Positions 18,160-26,916 of a stretch of DNA of 64,000 bases are shown piece by piece. Source of the stretch: Solimonas sp036405815. GTDB taxonomy: Bacteria; Pseudomonadota; Gammaproteobacteria; Nevskiales; Nevskiaceae. The notes under the pieces were generated by a model. That model did no database searches. It had not been told where the DNA came from and worked only from the letters and a program-made list of their open reading frames with translations. The first letter of the stretch is position 1, and each line of letters starts with the position of its first letter. Location: positions 1 through 64,000 of the forward strand of contig DASWWX010000039.1 in the NCBI GenBank assembly GCA_036405815.1. The letters are read 5' to 3'. The position numbers and the translations under genes were made by a program.

Positions 18160-19260
18160 TTAACTCGGCTCACCCGGAATGCGCGGCGTGGCCGGCGTGA
18201 CGTCGGCGTTCTGTGCGCGCTGACGCAGGAAGTGGTCCATCAGCACGAGCGCGAGCATGGCTTCGCCGATCGGCGTCGCGCGCAGGCCCACGCAGGGATC
18301 GTGACGACCCGTCGTGCGCATCTCGGTGGCCTCGCCCGCTTCGTCGATGCTCTTGCCCGGCGTCGTGATGCTCGACGTCGGCTTGATCGCGTAGCGCGCG
18401 TAGAGGGTCTGGCCGGTGGAGATGCCGCCGGCGATGCCGCCCGAATGATTGCCGAGGAAACCCTGCGGGCTCATCTCGTCGCGATGCTCGGTGCCGCGCA
18501 TCTCGGCGACGCGCATGCCGTCGCCGATCTCGACGCCCTTCACCGCGTTGATCGACATCAGCGCGTGCGCGATGTCGGCGTCGAGGCGGTCGAACACCGG
18601 CTCGCCGAGACCCGGCGGCACGTTGCGCGCTTCCACGTACAGGCGCGCGCCGACGGAATCGCCTTCCGAGCGCAATTTGTCGATCAGCTGTTCCAGCTCC
18701 GGCACGCGTGCGGGGTCGGCGCTGAAGAACGGATTCTGGTGCACCGCTTTCCAGTCGCGAATCTCGCAGGGGATCGGGCCGACCTGTTCGGTGCAGCCGC
18801 GAATCTCCACGCCGAGCCGCTCGCGCAGGTACTTGCGCGCGATCGCGCCGGCGGCAACACGCACCGCGGTCTCGCGTGCGCTGGAACGCCCGCCGCCGCG
18901 ATGGTCGCGGACACCATACTTCTGGATGTAGGCGTAGTCGGCGTGGTTGGGCCGGAACACCTGCTTGATCTTCTCGTAGTCGTAGCTGCGCTGGTCCGTG
19001 TTGCGGATCAGCAGCGCGATCGGCGTGCCGGTGGTCCTGCCCTCGAACACGCCGGACAGGATCTCGACCTGGTCGGCTTCCTTGCGCTGCGTGACGTACT
19101 TCGACGTCCCGGGCTTGCGGCGATCGAGGTCCGGCTGGATGTCGGCCTCGGTCAGCGCCAGGCCCGGCGGGCAGCCGTCGACCACGCAGCCGATGGCCGC
19201 GCCGTGGCTTTCGCCGAAGCTGGTGACGGTGAACAGCGTGCCGAAGGTGTTGCCGGACAT
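18160..19260 (-). CDS. aroC: AroC, chorismate synthase
   Basis: FMN-dependent final step of the shikimate pathway, EPSP to chorismate, feeding the Trp, Phe and Tyr genes elsewhere in this window. It has 366 aa. The three family signatures are present: GESHGAAIGCVVDGCPPG near the N-terminus, RGGGRSSARETA in the middle and RMRTTGRHDPC (here EMRTTGRHDPCVG) near the C-terminus. ATG 19260 (MSGNTFG) matches the standard start. It lies 13 bp after prmB. Confidence 0.98.
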   Translation of the reverse strand: MSGNTFGTLFTVTSFGESHGAAIGCVVDGCPPGLALTEADIQPDLDRRKPGTSKYVTQRKEADQVEILSGVFEGRTTGTPIALLIRNTDQRSYDYEKIKQVFRPNHADYAYIQKYGVRDHRGGGRSSARETAVRVAAGAIARKYLRERLGVEIRGCTEQVGPIPCEIRDWKAVHQNPFFSADPARVPELEQLIDKLRSEGDSVGARLYVEARNVPPGLGEPVFDRLDADIAHALMSINAVKGVEIGDGMRVAEMRGTEHRDEMSPQGFLGNHSGGIAGGISTGQTLYARYAIKPTSSITTPGKSIDEAGEATEMRTTGRHDPCVGLRATPIGEAMLALVLMDHFLRQRAQNADVTPATPRIPGEPS

Positions 19261-19273
19261 GACGGGAACGAAG

Positions 19274-20185
19274 CTATTTCGATTTCGGTGAGTGCGCGAC
19301 GAGATCCGCGCGCGAGATGATAAAGACACCGTCGCCGCCGCGCTCGAATTCGACCCAGGTCACCGGCAGCCGCGGCCAGCGCGCCTCGAACTCGGCGACG
19401 CTGCCGCCGACCTCGCAGACCAGCCAGCCGTCGTTGCTCAGGTGACGCGGTGCCTCGTCGAGGATGCGCGCGACGATGTCCATGCCGTCGGCACCGGCGG
19501 CCAGCGCCAGCTTCGGCTCGTGACGGTACTCCGGCGCCAGCGCCTTCCACTCGGCGTTGGGCACGTAAGGCGGATTGGTGACGATCAGGTCGTAGACCTC
19601 GTTGACCAGGCCGTCGAACACGTCGGACCTGATCACGCGGACCTGGTTGCCGAGCACGTGGTGCGCGACGTTGCGGCGCGCCACGGCCAGCGCCTTGGGG
19701 CTCAGGTCGGCCAGGTCCACCTGCGCGTCGGGATACGCGACCGCGCAGGCGATACCGATGCAGCCGCTGCCGGTGCACAGGTCGAGGATGCGCGCCGGCG
19801 GGTTCTGCACCCAGGGCGCGAATTCGCGCTCGATCATCTCGGCGATCGGCGAGCGCGGGATCAGCACGTTCTCGTCGACCTCGAACTCCAGGCCGGCAAA
19901 AGCGATGCGGCCCAGCAGGTAGGCCGCCGGCTTGCGCGTGTTGATGCGCGTGCGCAGCAGCTTCAGCGCCGCGGCACGCTCGCGCGCGGTCACGTTGGCT
20001 TCCAGGTACACGGTCGGCAGGTCGGCCGGCAGGTGCAGCGCGTGCAATACGAGGTGGAAAGCCTCGTCCAGCGCGTTGTCGGTGCCGTGGCCGAAGGTCA
20101 GCTCCGCCTCGCGGAATCGGCTGGCGCCCCAGCGCACGAGATCGCGAACCGTCAGCAAGGAATCGGTGTCGGAACGACGAGCCAT
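19274..20185 (-). CDS. prmB: PrmB, ribosomal protein uL3 glutamine N5-methyltransferase
   Basis: SAM-dependent methyltransferase acting on the conserved glutamine of ribosomal protein L3. It has 303 aa, near the E. coli PrmB length. The SAM motif is ILDLCTGSGCIGIA, the catalytic motif is IVTNPPYV, and the PrmB-type LIPRSPIAEMI precedes them. Lying next to aroC is typical for prmB, while the related prmC usually lies by prfA. ATG 20185 is chosen; an in-frame ATG 14 codons upstream sits inside the inverted repeat at 20207-20234. Confidence 0.95.
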   Translation of the reverse strand: MARRSDTDSLLTVRDLVRWGASRFREAELTFGHGTDNALDEAFHLVLHALHLPADLPTVYLEANVTARERAAALKLLRTRINTRKPAAYLLGRIAFAGLEFEVDENVLIPRSPIAEMIEREFAPWVQNPPARILDLCTGSGCIGIACAVAYPDAQVDLADLSPKALAVARRNVAHHVLGNQVRVIRSDVFDGLVNEVYDLIVTNPPYVPNAEWKALAPEYRHEPKLALAAGADGMDIVARILDEAPRHLSNDGWLVCEVGGSVAEFEARWPRLPVTWVEFERGGDGVFIISRADLVAHSPKSK

Positions 20186-20206
20186 GGCGGAGAACCGGCG
20201 AGCCTG

Positions 20207-20234
20207 TGGGATAATGAAGACCGTCATTATCCCA
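20207..20234. promoter_or_regulatory. Perfect 11-bp inverted repeat between prmB and the SCO gene
   Basis: TGGGATAATGA at 20207-20217 is repeated inverted as TCATTATCCCA at 20224-20234 with a 6-bp spacer. Each arm contains GATAAT, a -10-like hexamer facing outward on each strand, so it could be a symmetric divergent promoter or an operator. Each arm also contains an ATG in frame with its downstream gene. Beyond the arms, CTCGCCG recurs on both sides, giving a longer imperfect dyad. Confidence 0.6.
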
Positions 20235-20273
20235 TTTTCTCGCCGTCTCCCCGGCACCCCGCCCGAACTTTTC

Positions 20274-20903
20274 GTGACGAACGTGACCGCCAAGTCCTCT
20301 CCCAGCAAAACCATCGCCTTCGCATTTGCCGGCGCCCTGGCCCTGATCGGCGGCATCCTCGCCGCCACCTGGTTCAACACGCCGGCGACCACGCGCGTCG
20401 CCTCCGGCACGCTGCTGCAGCAGCCGCGCGTGCTGCCGCCGCTGTCGCTGATCGACGAGAACGGCCAGCCGTTCGACGTCGATCAACTCAAGAATCGGTG
20501 GACGCTGATCTTTCCCGGCTTCACCTATTGCCCGGATATCTGCCCGACCACGCTGGCACTGCTGAAGAACGTGCAGGGTCAGCTGGGGCCGAAGGCCGAG
20601 AAATTGCAGGTCGCTTTGTTCTCCGTCGATCCCGAGCGCGATACGCCGGAACGGCTCAAGGAGTACGTGCATTACTTCAGCCCCTCGTTTCGCGGCGTCA
20701 CCACCCCGGAACCGAACCTGAAGGCGGTCGCGCAGGCACTGGGCGTGGCTTACGCCAAGGTGCCGGGCGCAACCCCGGAGACTTACACCATGGATCACTC
20801 CGCGGCCTTGATCCTGATCAATCCGCGCGGCGAGCTCGCCGGCTACTTCACCGGCCCGCTGCAGGCACCGGCGCTGGTTGCCGACCTCCAGCAGCTGCTA
20901 TGA
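20274..20903 (+). CDS. SCO1/SenC-family copper chaperone
   Basis: Membrane-anchored thioredoxin-fold protein that helps load the CuA site of cytochrome oxidase. The copper ligands are the CPDIC pair (FTYCPDICPTT) and the histidine of YTMDHSAAL. One N-terminal transmembrane anchor (IAFAFAGALALIGGILAA) is seen. GTG 20274 gives 209 aa; GTG 20283 and an ATG at 20214 inside the inverted repeat are also in frame, and no ribosome site decides between them. It overlaps the PCu(A)C gene by ATGA, so copper delivery is a shared job. Confidence 0.92.
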   Translation: MTNVTAKSSPSKTIAFAFAGALALIGGILAATWFNTPATTRVASGTLLQQPRVLPPLSLIDENGQPFDVDQLKNRWTLIFPGFTYCPDICPTTLALLKNVQGQLGPKAEKLQVALFSVDPERDTPERLKEYVHYFSPSFRGVTTPEPNLKAVAQALGVAYAKVPGATPETYTMDHSAALILINPRGELAGYFTGPLQAPALVADLQQLL

Positions 20904-21355
20904 GAACCACGATGAACCCGACGCGATCGATTCTGATCGTCACGCTGACGCTCGGCGTGACCCTGGGTCTGACTGCCTGCCAGCGCGGCGACGGCCAGAT
21001 CACCACCCTCAACGCGCGCATCCCCGCCGCGCCGCCCGGCGCCGGCGTGATGGCCGGTTATCTGGACCTTCGCAACGGCACCCAGCAGGCCCTGCGCTGC
21101 GACGCTGTCTCCGGTCCCGACTTCGGCGCCGCCGAGATTCACCGCACCGTGGTCGAGGACGGTCAGTCGCGCATGCTGCGCGAACAGATCGTCGAGGCTG
21201 TGCCGGGCGCCATCGTCAGCCTCGCACCCGGCGGCCTGCACCTGATGCTGTTCCGTCCGCAGCGTGAACTGCGCGCCGGCGACCAGACCGTACTGACCCT
21301 GCGCTGCGGCGACACCGCCGTCAGCGCCACTTTCCAGATTCAGGACCTGCACTGA
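20900..21355 (+). CDS. PCu(A)C-like periplasmic copper chaperone lipoprotein
   Basis: A 151-aa exported protein of the PCu(A)C (DUF461) family, which hands Cu(I) to SCO proteins or directly to cytochrome oxidase. The N-terminus has a hydrophobic stretch ending in the lipobox LTAC (Cys at about residue 27), so it is likely a lipoprotein. Copper ligands appear as EIHRTV, a methionine in QSRMLRE and the pair GGLHLMLF, close to the family pattern HxnMx(21-22)HxM. It overlaps the SCO gene at its start and psd at its end. Confidence 0.88.
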   Translation: MRTTMNPTRSILIVTLTLGVTLGLTACQRGDGQITTLNARIPAAPPGAGVMAGYLDLRNGTQQALRCDAVSGPDFGAAEIHRTVVEDGQSRMLREQIVEAVPGAIVSLAPGGLHLMLFRPQRELRAGDQTVLTLRCGDTAVSATFQIQDLH

Positions 21356-22272
21356 TGAATCCCTCCCCTGAAGCCGGTCAGCCTCGCGAGAACGCCAGCG
21401 ACGGCGACAAGCTGTTCGCGCTGTTCCAGCGCTTGCTGCCGACCCGCTTCCTGTCGACCGTCGTCTTTCATCTCACGCAGATCGAAACGACCTGGTTCAA
21501 GAACCTGCTGATGCGGCTGTTCCTGCGCGGGTTCACCATCGACCTCAAGGAAGCTGAGTTCGAGAACTACCGGAACTACGGCAGCTTCAATCACTTCTTC
21601 ACCCGCGCGCTCAAGCGCGGTGCACGGCCGCTGCCGGAAGACCCGCACGCCTTCGTCAGCCCGGTGGACGGCACGGTCAGCCAGTTCGGCGAGATTCGCG
21701 ATGGCCGCCTGGTCCAGGCCAAGGGGCACACCTACAGCCTGCTGGAGCTGCTGGGCGGCGAAGCCCAGCTCGCGGCCAAGTTCGCCGGCGGACGCTTCTG
21801 CACGATCTACCTGGCGCCCTACAACTATCACCGCATCCATATGCCGGTGACCGGCAGTCTCACGCACTGGTCCTACGTGCCGGGCCGCCTGTTCAGCGTC
21901 AACGCCGCCACCGCGCGCGCGCTGCCGAACCTGTTCGCGCGCAACGAGCGCGTCAACGCCGTGTTCGACACCGACGCCGGGCCGGTCGGCATGGCGATGA
22001 TCGGCGCGCTGTTCGTCGGTTCGATGGAAACGGTTTGGGCCGGCCGCATCACGCCGCCGCATCTGCGCGATGCGCCCTATCACTACGCGCCGCTGGACCG
22101 GGTCACGCTCGGCCGCGGCGACGAGATGGGCCGCTTCAACATGGGTTCGACCGTGATCCTGCTGACACCGCCCGGCGGTGTCGACTGGAGCCCGACGCTT
22201 GCGCCCGGGCAGACTGTGCGCATGGGCCAGGCCATCGGTCGCTGGTATCCGGCGCGCCAGAACGCGCCCTGA
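21355..22272 (+). CDS. psd: Psd, phosphatidylserine decarboxylase proenzyme
   Basis: Membrane-associated pyruvoyl enzyme that makes phosphatidylethanolamine. It has 305 aa. The self-cleavage motif is MGSTVILL near residue 262 (LGST in E. coli), where the serine becomes the pyruvoyl group of the alpha chain. Upstream are the family stretches FVSPVDGTVSQFG and YNYHRIHMPV. ATG 21355 shares a base with the preceding stop, linking it to the copper-protein genes, although no functional link is evident. Confidence 0.96.
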   Translation: MNPSPEAGQPRENASDGDKLFALFQRLLPTRFLSTVVFHLTQIETTWFKNLLMRLFLRGFTIDLKEAEFENYRNYGSFNHFFTRALKRGARPLPEDPHAFVSPVDGTVSQFGEIRDGRLVQAKGHTYSLLELLGGEAQLAAKFAGGRFCTIYLAPYNYHRIHMPVTGSLTHWSYVPGRLFSVNAATARALPNLFARNERVNAVFDTDAGPVGMAMIGALFVGSMETVWAGRITPPHLRDAPYHYAPLDRVTLGRGDEMGRFNMGSTVILLTPPGGVDWSPTLAPGQTVRMGQAIGRWYPARQNAP

Positions 22273-22363
22273 CCAGCACCGATATCGACGCCAATGCCGG
22301 CGCCGTAACCAGCATCGCCAAACCATCCGGAAACTTAACGCCGCAGCGCATGCTCTAATCGCC

Positions 22364-23860
22364 ATGCCCTTCCTGCGATCTCCCATGCGCTCCGTGCTGC
22401 TTTCCTCGTTCGTCCTCGCGTTCGTGCTGGCAGCGGGCACCTCGCGTGCGGATACGGTCGTGACCGTTGATCTGCCGCAGATCGGCGAACCGGCCGACAA
22501 GACCATTTCGCCGGCGCAGGAAAAGCAGCTCGGCGGCCGCGTGGTCGCGGAGATGTACCGCGTCGGCTACCTGCTCGAAGACCCCGAACTCAGCGACTAC
22601 ATTACGTCGCTGGGCTGGAAGCTGGCGGCGGCCAGCCGCACCCAGCCGCCGGATCTGAAGTTCTTCGTGATCCGTGACTCCCGCATCAACGCCTTCGCGC
22701 TGCCCGGCGGCTATATCGGCTTCAACGCCGGCCTGATCATGGCGGCCAGCAACGAGAGCGAAGTGGCCGGTGTCATGGGCCATGAACTCGCGCACGTCAC
22801 GCAGCGCCACCTTGCACGCACCGCCGAGGACAGCGAAGTCGCCAACGTCGCCACCTGGCTCGCGGTCATCGCCGCGATCATCGCCGGCTCGGCTGATCCG
22901 GACGTGGTCATCGGCGCGCTGTCCGTAGGCCAGGCGATGAGCTACCAACGTCAGGTCAGCTATACGCGTTCGCATGAACAGGAAGCCGATCGCATCGGCA
23001 TCCAGACCATGGCGCGCGCCGGTTACGACCCGATGGGCATGTCCGGCTTCTTCCAGAAACTGGAGCAACAGGCCCGCCTGTACGGCAGTGGCCTGCCGGA
23101 AATCCTGCGCACGCACCCGCTGACCACGAACCGCTTGGCCGAAGCGCGTGCGCGCGCCGCTGAGATGCCGAGCGTCGAACGCAAGGACGGCATCGAGTTC
23201 GGCCTGATGCAGGCGCGCGCGCGCGTCCTGACGGCGGACCGCCCCAGCGAGGCCATCGACTATTTCGCCAACGAGCTGGCCTCGGGCCGCGACACGCCAG
23301 GCAACCGCTACGGTCTCGCGCTGGCGCAATCGCGCGTTGCCCAGGGCACCCGAGCGCTGGAAACGCTGGCGCCGCTGGCCGAAGCACAGCCGAAGCAGGT
23401 CAACATCCAGCTATTGCTCGGCCAGCTGCAACTGCTCAATCAGGACAAGGATGCCGCGCTGGACACCTTCGCGCGCACGCTGCGCATGCATCCACGCTAT
23501 GCGCCGGCCATCCTCGGTCGTGCCGGTGCACTGATGACGGTCGGACAGCCCGAGGCCGCGCGTGAAGTGCTGCTCTCGCATGAGCAGACGCAGGGTACGC
23601 AGGTGGAAACCTACAATCTGTTGGCGCAGTCAGCGCGCGAAAGCGGCAACCTCGCCGAGGCCTCGTTCCAGATGGCCAATTTCCTGATGCAGCGTGGCGA
23701 CGCCGGCAGTGCGCTGGCGCATCTGGATGCCGGCCTGCGCTTGCCGGACCTAAGCCAGCAGGACCGCTCGCGACTGCTGGCCAAGCGCAAGGAAGTGCGC
23801 GACAGTCTGCCGCAGAACTGGCGTCCGCCGGACGAGTACGGCCGCCGTCTCACACCCTAG
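22364..23860 (+). CDS. bepA: BepA/YfgC-like periplasmic M48 metalloprotease with TPR repeats
   Basis: Periplasmic chaperone-protease that in E. coli supports outer-membrane protein and LptD assembly. It has about 498 aa. A signal peptide (VLLSSFVLAFVLAAGTSRA) is followed by an M48 domain with the zinc site HELAH, the third ligand Glu in HEQEADRIG, and the family sequence NAFALPGGYIGFN. The C-terminal half (from about residue 290) is a TPR array. Starts at 22364 or 22385 (both ATG) are possible. Between psd and here, 91 bp carry no evident gene. Confidence 0.9.
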   Translation: MPFLRSPMRSVLLSSFVLAFVLAAGTSRADTVVTVDLPQIGEPADKTISPAQEKQLGGRVVAEMYRVGYLLEDPELSDYITSLGWKLAAASRTQPPDLKFFVIRDSRINAFALPGGYIGFNAGLIMAASNESEVAGVMGHELAHVTQRHLARTAEDSEVANVATWLAVIAAIIAGSADPDVVIGALSVGQAMSYQRQVSYTRSHEQEADRIGIQTMARAGYDPMGMSGFFQKLEQQARLYGSGLPEILRTHPLTTNRLAEARARAAEMPSVERKDGIEFGLMQARARVLTADRPSEAIDYFANELASGRDTPGNRYGLALAQSRVAQGTRALETLAPLAEAQPKQVNIQLLLGQLQLLNQDKDAALDTFARTLRMHPRYAPAILGRAGALMTVGQPEAAREVLLSHEQTQGTQVETYNLLAQSARESGNLAEASFQMANFLMQRGDAGSALAHLDAGLRLPDLSQQDRSRLLAKRKEVRDSLPQNWRPPDEYGRRLTP

Positions 23861-23870
23861 GAAAACCGCC

Positions 23871-24857
23871 TCAGCGCAGCAGGCCGCGCTCGCGCATCCA
23901 GTCGCGGCACTCCATGAGCATCGTGTTCAGCGGCTGCGGCCGGTAGCCGAGTTCACGCTGCGCCTTGGCGCTGCTGCAATACAGGTTCTGTGACAGCAGC
24001 GCGACCGCATCTCGCGTGACATCCGGCTCGCGCCCGAACAGCGGCGCTACCCACTCCTCGACCCGGGCGTATGCATCGAGCACCGCCGGATGCGCGCGCA
24101 CCATGCGCCGACGCAGTCCGAGTACCGACGCCACCTCACGGGCAAAGCCCAGGTAGGTCGTCTGCGCCCCGCCCAGCAAATAGTTCTCGCCCACGCGACC
24201 GCGTTCGGCCGCTGCGATCATGGCGCGCGCGACCTCACGCGCATGACAGAAGCTGCCGCCGCCCGGCGCTATCGCAGGCAGGCGCCGCTGTTGCACCAGC
24301 CGGAACAGGCGCGACCAGTTGTGCGTGTCATAGGCGCCGACGATGTTCGATGGATTGACCGTGACCGCGCGCAGCCCCGCGGCGACCCCTTTTCGCACTT
24401 CGCGCTCGGCCAGGGCCTTGCTGCGCACATACGCGATCGACGAATTGCTGCCGCGCGTGGGGGTATCTTCGGTGACGGTGCCGGCATGCAGCCCATAGGC
24501 GACGATGCTGGAGGCGTGCACGAAACGGGCCGCGCCCGCTTCCAATGCGGCCCGCACCACGTTGCGGGTTCCACGGACGTTGACTTTGAGCTGTTCCGCC
24601 TGGCTTCGAGACCAGAGGCTGGTATTGCCGGCGGCATGGAAAACGCAGTCGACGCCTCGCGGAATCAGGCCCTGAAGGCTGCGCACGTCGGTGATGTCGC
24701 CGACGACGCGTTGCACCGACGGAAAGCGGTCCAGCCCCGATCGGTCCGCACTGGCTCGATGCAGCGCCACCACGCGCCAGTCGGCGGCGAGCAGAGCCTC
24801 GACCAGGTTCAGGCCCACGAATCCCGTTGCACCGGTCACGAAGGCGATTGCGCCCAC
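23871..24857 (-). CDS. NAD-dependent epimerase/dehydratase (extended SDR, dihydroflavonol-reductase-like)
   Basis: A 328-aa extended short-chain dehydrogenase. The dinucleotide loop is FVTGATGFVGLNL, followed by the acidic strand and FHAAGNTSLW. The catalytic residues are Ser in HASSIVAYG and the YVRSK pair (Tyr/Lys). The order of motifs resembles dihydroflavonol-4-reductase-like and hopanoid-associated sugar epimerases, but the substrate is not evident. It lies 52 bp downstream of lapB on the same strand and may be its last co-transcribed gene. It converges with bepA. Confidence 0.85.
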   Translation of the reverse strand: MGAIAFVTGATGFVGLNLVEALLAADWRVVALHRASADRSGLDRFPSVQRVVGDITDVRSLQGLIPRGVDCVFHAAGNTSLWSRSQAEQLKVNVRGTRNVVRAALEAGAARFVHASSIVAYGLHAGTVTEDTPTRGSNSSIAYVRSKALAEREVRKGVAAGLRAVTVNPSNIVGAYDTHNWSRLFRLVQQRRLPAIAPGGGSFCHAREVARAMIAAAERGRVGENYLLGGAQTTYLGFAREVASVLGLRRRMVRAHPAVLDAYARVEEWVAPLFGREPDVTRDAVALLSQNLYCSSAKAQRELGYRPQPLNTMLMECRDWMRERGLLR

Positions 24858-24909
24858 GTTCGGCCTCCTCTGCCGTATTTGCCGCGAGTGTATCAGCGGC
24901 GATTGGCGT

Positions 24910-26076
24910 TCAGACCTTCAGAACCTCGTCCACGGGCGCGGTGCTGCCCCACTGCTTGCACTGCGGACACTGCCAGAACATCTGGCGCGGCGAGAACCCG
25001 CAGTGCGTGCACTGGTAGCGCGGCGCCGATTCCATCAGGCGGCGCAGCGCGACACGCAGGCTCGCCGCCGGTCGGTCCAGGCCCACCGCGATCACGTTGG
25101 GCTGCTTCTCCAGCACTTCCAGGAACTGCGCCAGTACCGCGCGACTGGGTCGCGACTGCAGGCCCTGCGCCAGATGATCCAAGGGGTCCATGCCCTCATC
25201 GGCCAGCAGGCGTGCCTCGGCAATGAACGGCAGGCTCGACGGCGAGATGTCCTTGGCGTCCTTGAGGAACAGCAGATAGCCCTCGGCATCGCCGGTTTTT
25301 TCGAAACAACGGCCCAGGGCCTCGATCACATCCGGCAGGAACCGCGCGTCGCGCTCGAACGCGCGCAGATAGGACTTGGTGGCCGCGGCGTATTCGCCCT
25401 CGCCCTCGAGCAAAGCACCGAGCAACAAGTCGGCGCGGATGCAGCGGCTGTCTTCATCCAGCGCCTTGCGCGCACAACGTGCCGCCTCGACCGCGTTCTT
25501 GGCGCGCCGCGCCTCGTCGGCCAGTTCGCACCAGTACTGCGCGATCACCGCGCGCTGCGACTCGCCCTTGGCCGCTTCCAGCCGTCGCGCCGCCTCGATC
25601 GCATGCTTCCAATCGTGGCCCTGTTCGGCGATGACGCGAATCTGGTCCAGCGCGAACGAGACATGACGACCCTGCGTGACCAGCTCTTCAAAAACCTGCT
25701 CCGCGCGATCCATGACGCCGGCGCGCATGTAGTCCTGCGCCACCTCGAGCTGGATCTGCGCGCGCAGCTCCGGGGCCAGTCCCGGTCGCGCCAGCAAGGC
25801 TTCATGCACGCGCAGGGCGCGATCGACCTCACCGCGCTTGCGAAACAGATTGCCCAGCGTCAAATGCAGCTCGACGGTGGAGTGATCGAGTTCCGCGACC
25901 TGGGTCAGTGCCGCCAGCGCCTGATCGGGATCGTCGGAGGCGATGCGGCTCAGCAGCCCGCCGATCTGCTCGGCATCGAACGCCGCGCCGGACATCGTGG
26001 GCGCACGACGCGCCAGCGCCCAACCCAGCGCAACGCCGAGCGGCAGCAGCAGCCAGATGAACAGGGAGTCGAGCAC
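24910..26076 (-). CDS. lapB: LapB (YciM), LPS assembly/LpxC-control protein
   Basis: Inner-membrane protein that in E. coli presents LpxC to FtsH and so limits lipopolysaccharide synthesis. It has 388 aa. An N-terminal membrane anchor (LFIWLLLPLGVALGWALARR) is followed by about nine TPR units and a C-terminal rubredoxin-like zinc knuckle with CTHC and CPQC. The start is GTG 26076, the only suitable codon before the anchor. It follows lapA by 12 bp, the standard pairing. Confidence 0.95.
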   Translation of the reverse strand: MLDSLFIWLLLPLGVALGWALARRAPTMSGAAFDAEQIGGLLSRIASDDPDQALAALTQVAELDHSTVELHLTLGNLFRKRGEVDRALRVHEALLARPGLAPELRAQIQLEVAQDYMRAGVMDRAEQVFEELVTQGRHVSFALDQIRVIAEQGHDWKHAIEAARRLEAAKGESQRAVIAQYWCELADEARRAKNAVEAARCARKALDEDSRCIRADLLLGALLEGEGEYAAATKSYLRAFERDARFLPDVIEALGRCFEKTGDAEGYLLFLKDAKDISPSSLPFIAEARLLADEGMDPLDHLAQGLQSRPSRAVLAQFLEVLEKQPNVIAVGLDRPAASLRVALRRLMESAPRYQCTHCGFSPRQMFWQCPQCKQWGSTAPVDEVLKV

Positions 26077-26088
26077 AGCCGGGGTGGA

Positions 26089-26433
26089 TTAAGGCAACGG
26101 CGGCGTTGGCGACGGAATCGCGGGCGGCGGCGGCACGGCCACGACAGGCGCGGCCACCGGCAGCGCACGCAGATTGCGCAGTTCGCTTTCCGCATCGCGC
26201 AGCTGACGGCGCAGGCGCGCCATGTCGCGCTGCGCGCGCAGCAGGCGCGCAGCGACCAGCAAGAGCGTCACCAGCATGCCGAGCAGGAAGTCGCCGACCA
26301 GGATTGCGATCAGCGGCAGCTCCAGCTCGCCGAACAAATAGTTGAAGTGGACCGTCTGCGCGTTGAAGTAGCCGATCGACGCGCCCAGCACCAGCATCGC
26401 GATCAGCAGCACCACCAGCAGCACGCGAAGCAT
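26089..26433 (-). CDS. lapA: LapA (YciS), partner of LapB
   Basis: A small inner-membrane protein of 114 aa with two transmembrane helices (about residues 3-20 and 42-65). The turn YFNAQTVHFNYLFG matches LapA/YciS. A short cytoplasmic coiled coil (QRDMARLRRQLRDAESEL) follows, then a Pro-rich tail. It is encoded between ihfB and lapB, as in E. coli (yciS-yciM) and Pseudomonas. It is thought to act with LapB in LPS regulation. Confidence 0.92.
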   Translation of the reverse strand: MLRVLLVVLLIAMLVLGASIGYFNAQTVHFNYLFGELELPLIAILVGDFLLGMLVTLLLVAARLLRAQRDMARLRRQLRDAESELRNLRALPVAAPVVAVPPPPAIPSPTPPLP

Positions 26434-26444
26434 GCGAAGACCCC

Positions 26445-26804
26445 TCAGTCCGTCGCGGCCGCGTTGAGCGCGGACACCGTCGAGGCTGCTGCAGCCGCAG
26501 CGGCCGCCGCCAGCTCCTCGTGCAGGCTGGCATTGACGCGCTCGCGCATCTCCTTGCCCGGCTTGAAATGCGGCACGCGCTTAGGCGGGATGTGCACCGG
26601 CTCGCCGGTCTTGGGGTTGCGCCCGACGCGAGCCGGACGGTGGTGCAGCGCAAAGCTGCCGAAGCCCCGGATCTCGACCCGATCGTCACGCGCCAGCGCG
26701 TTGCTGATCTGGTCGAGCACACTCTTGACCGCCAGCTCCACATCCTTGTGCATCAGATGGGTCTGCTGGGCGGCCAGCTTCTCGATGAGTTCCGATTTGG
26801 TCAT
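26445..26804 (-). CDS. ihfB: IhfB, integration host factor beta subunit with Ala-rich tail
   Basis: DNA-bending HU-fold protein acting as a heterodimer with IhfA. It has 119 aa, about 20-25 more than usual. Residues 1-95 hold the whole fold, starting MTKSELIEKL, with FGSFALHHRPARVGRNPKTGE and the intercalating proline P64. The extra C-terminus (about 96-119) is a run of ten alanines and further Ala/Ser/Thr residues. It follows rpsA, the normal place, with a strong terminator between them, so it may be transcribed partly from its own promoter. Confidence 0.96.
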   Translation of the reverse strand: MTKSELIEKLAAQQTHLMHKDVELAVKSVLDQISNALARDDRVEIRGFGSFALHHRPARVGRNPKTGEPVHIPPKRVPHFKPGKEMRERVNASLHEELAAAAAAAAASTVSALNAAATD

Positions 26805-26846
26805 GACAGGCCAAGACAGGATTGCAAGGTGCCGGAAACAATAGAG

Positions 26847-26875
26847 AAAAAAAAAGGGCCGCGCAAGCGCGGCCC
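26847..26875 (-). terminator. Rho-independent terminator after rpsA
   Basis: A 9-bp perfect stem, GGGCCGCGC at 26856-26864 and GCGCGGCCC at 26867-26875, is followed on the minus strand by nine T residues (26855-26847). It lies 42 bp past the rpsA stop, between rpsA and ihfB. Confidence 0.92.
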
Positions 26876-26916
26876 TCTCATTTTTCCCTTTTTTTTCGGG
26901 AAGATAGGCGACAAAC

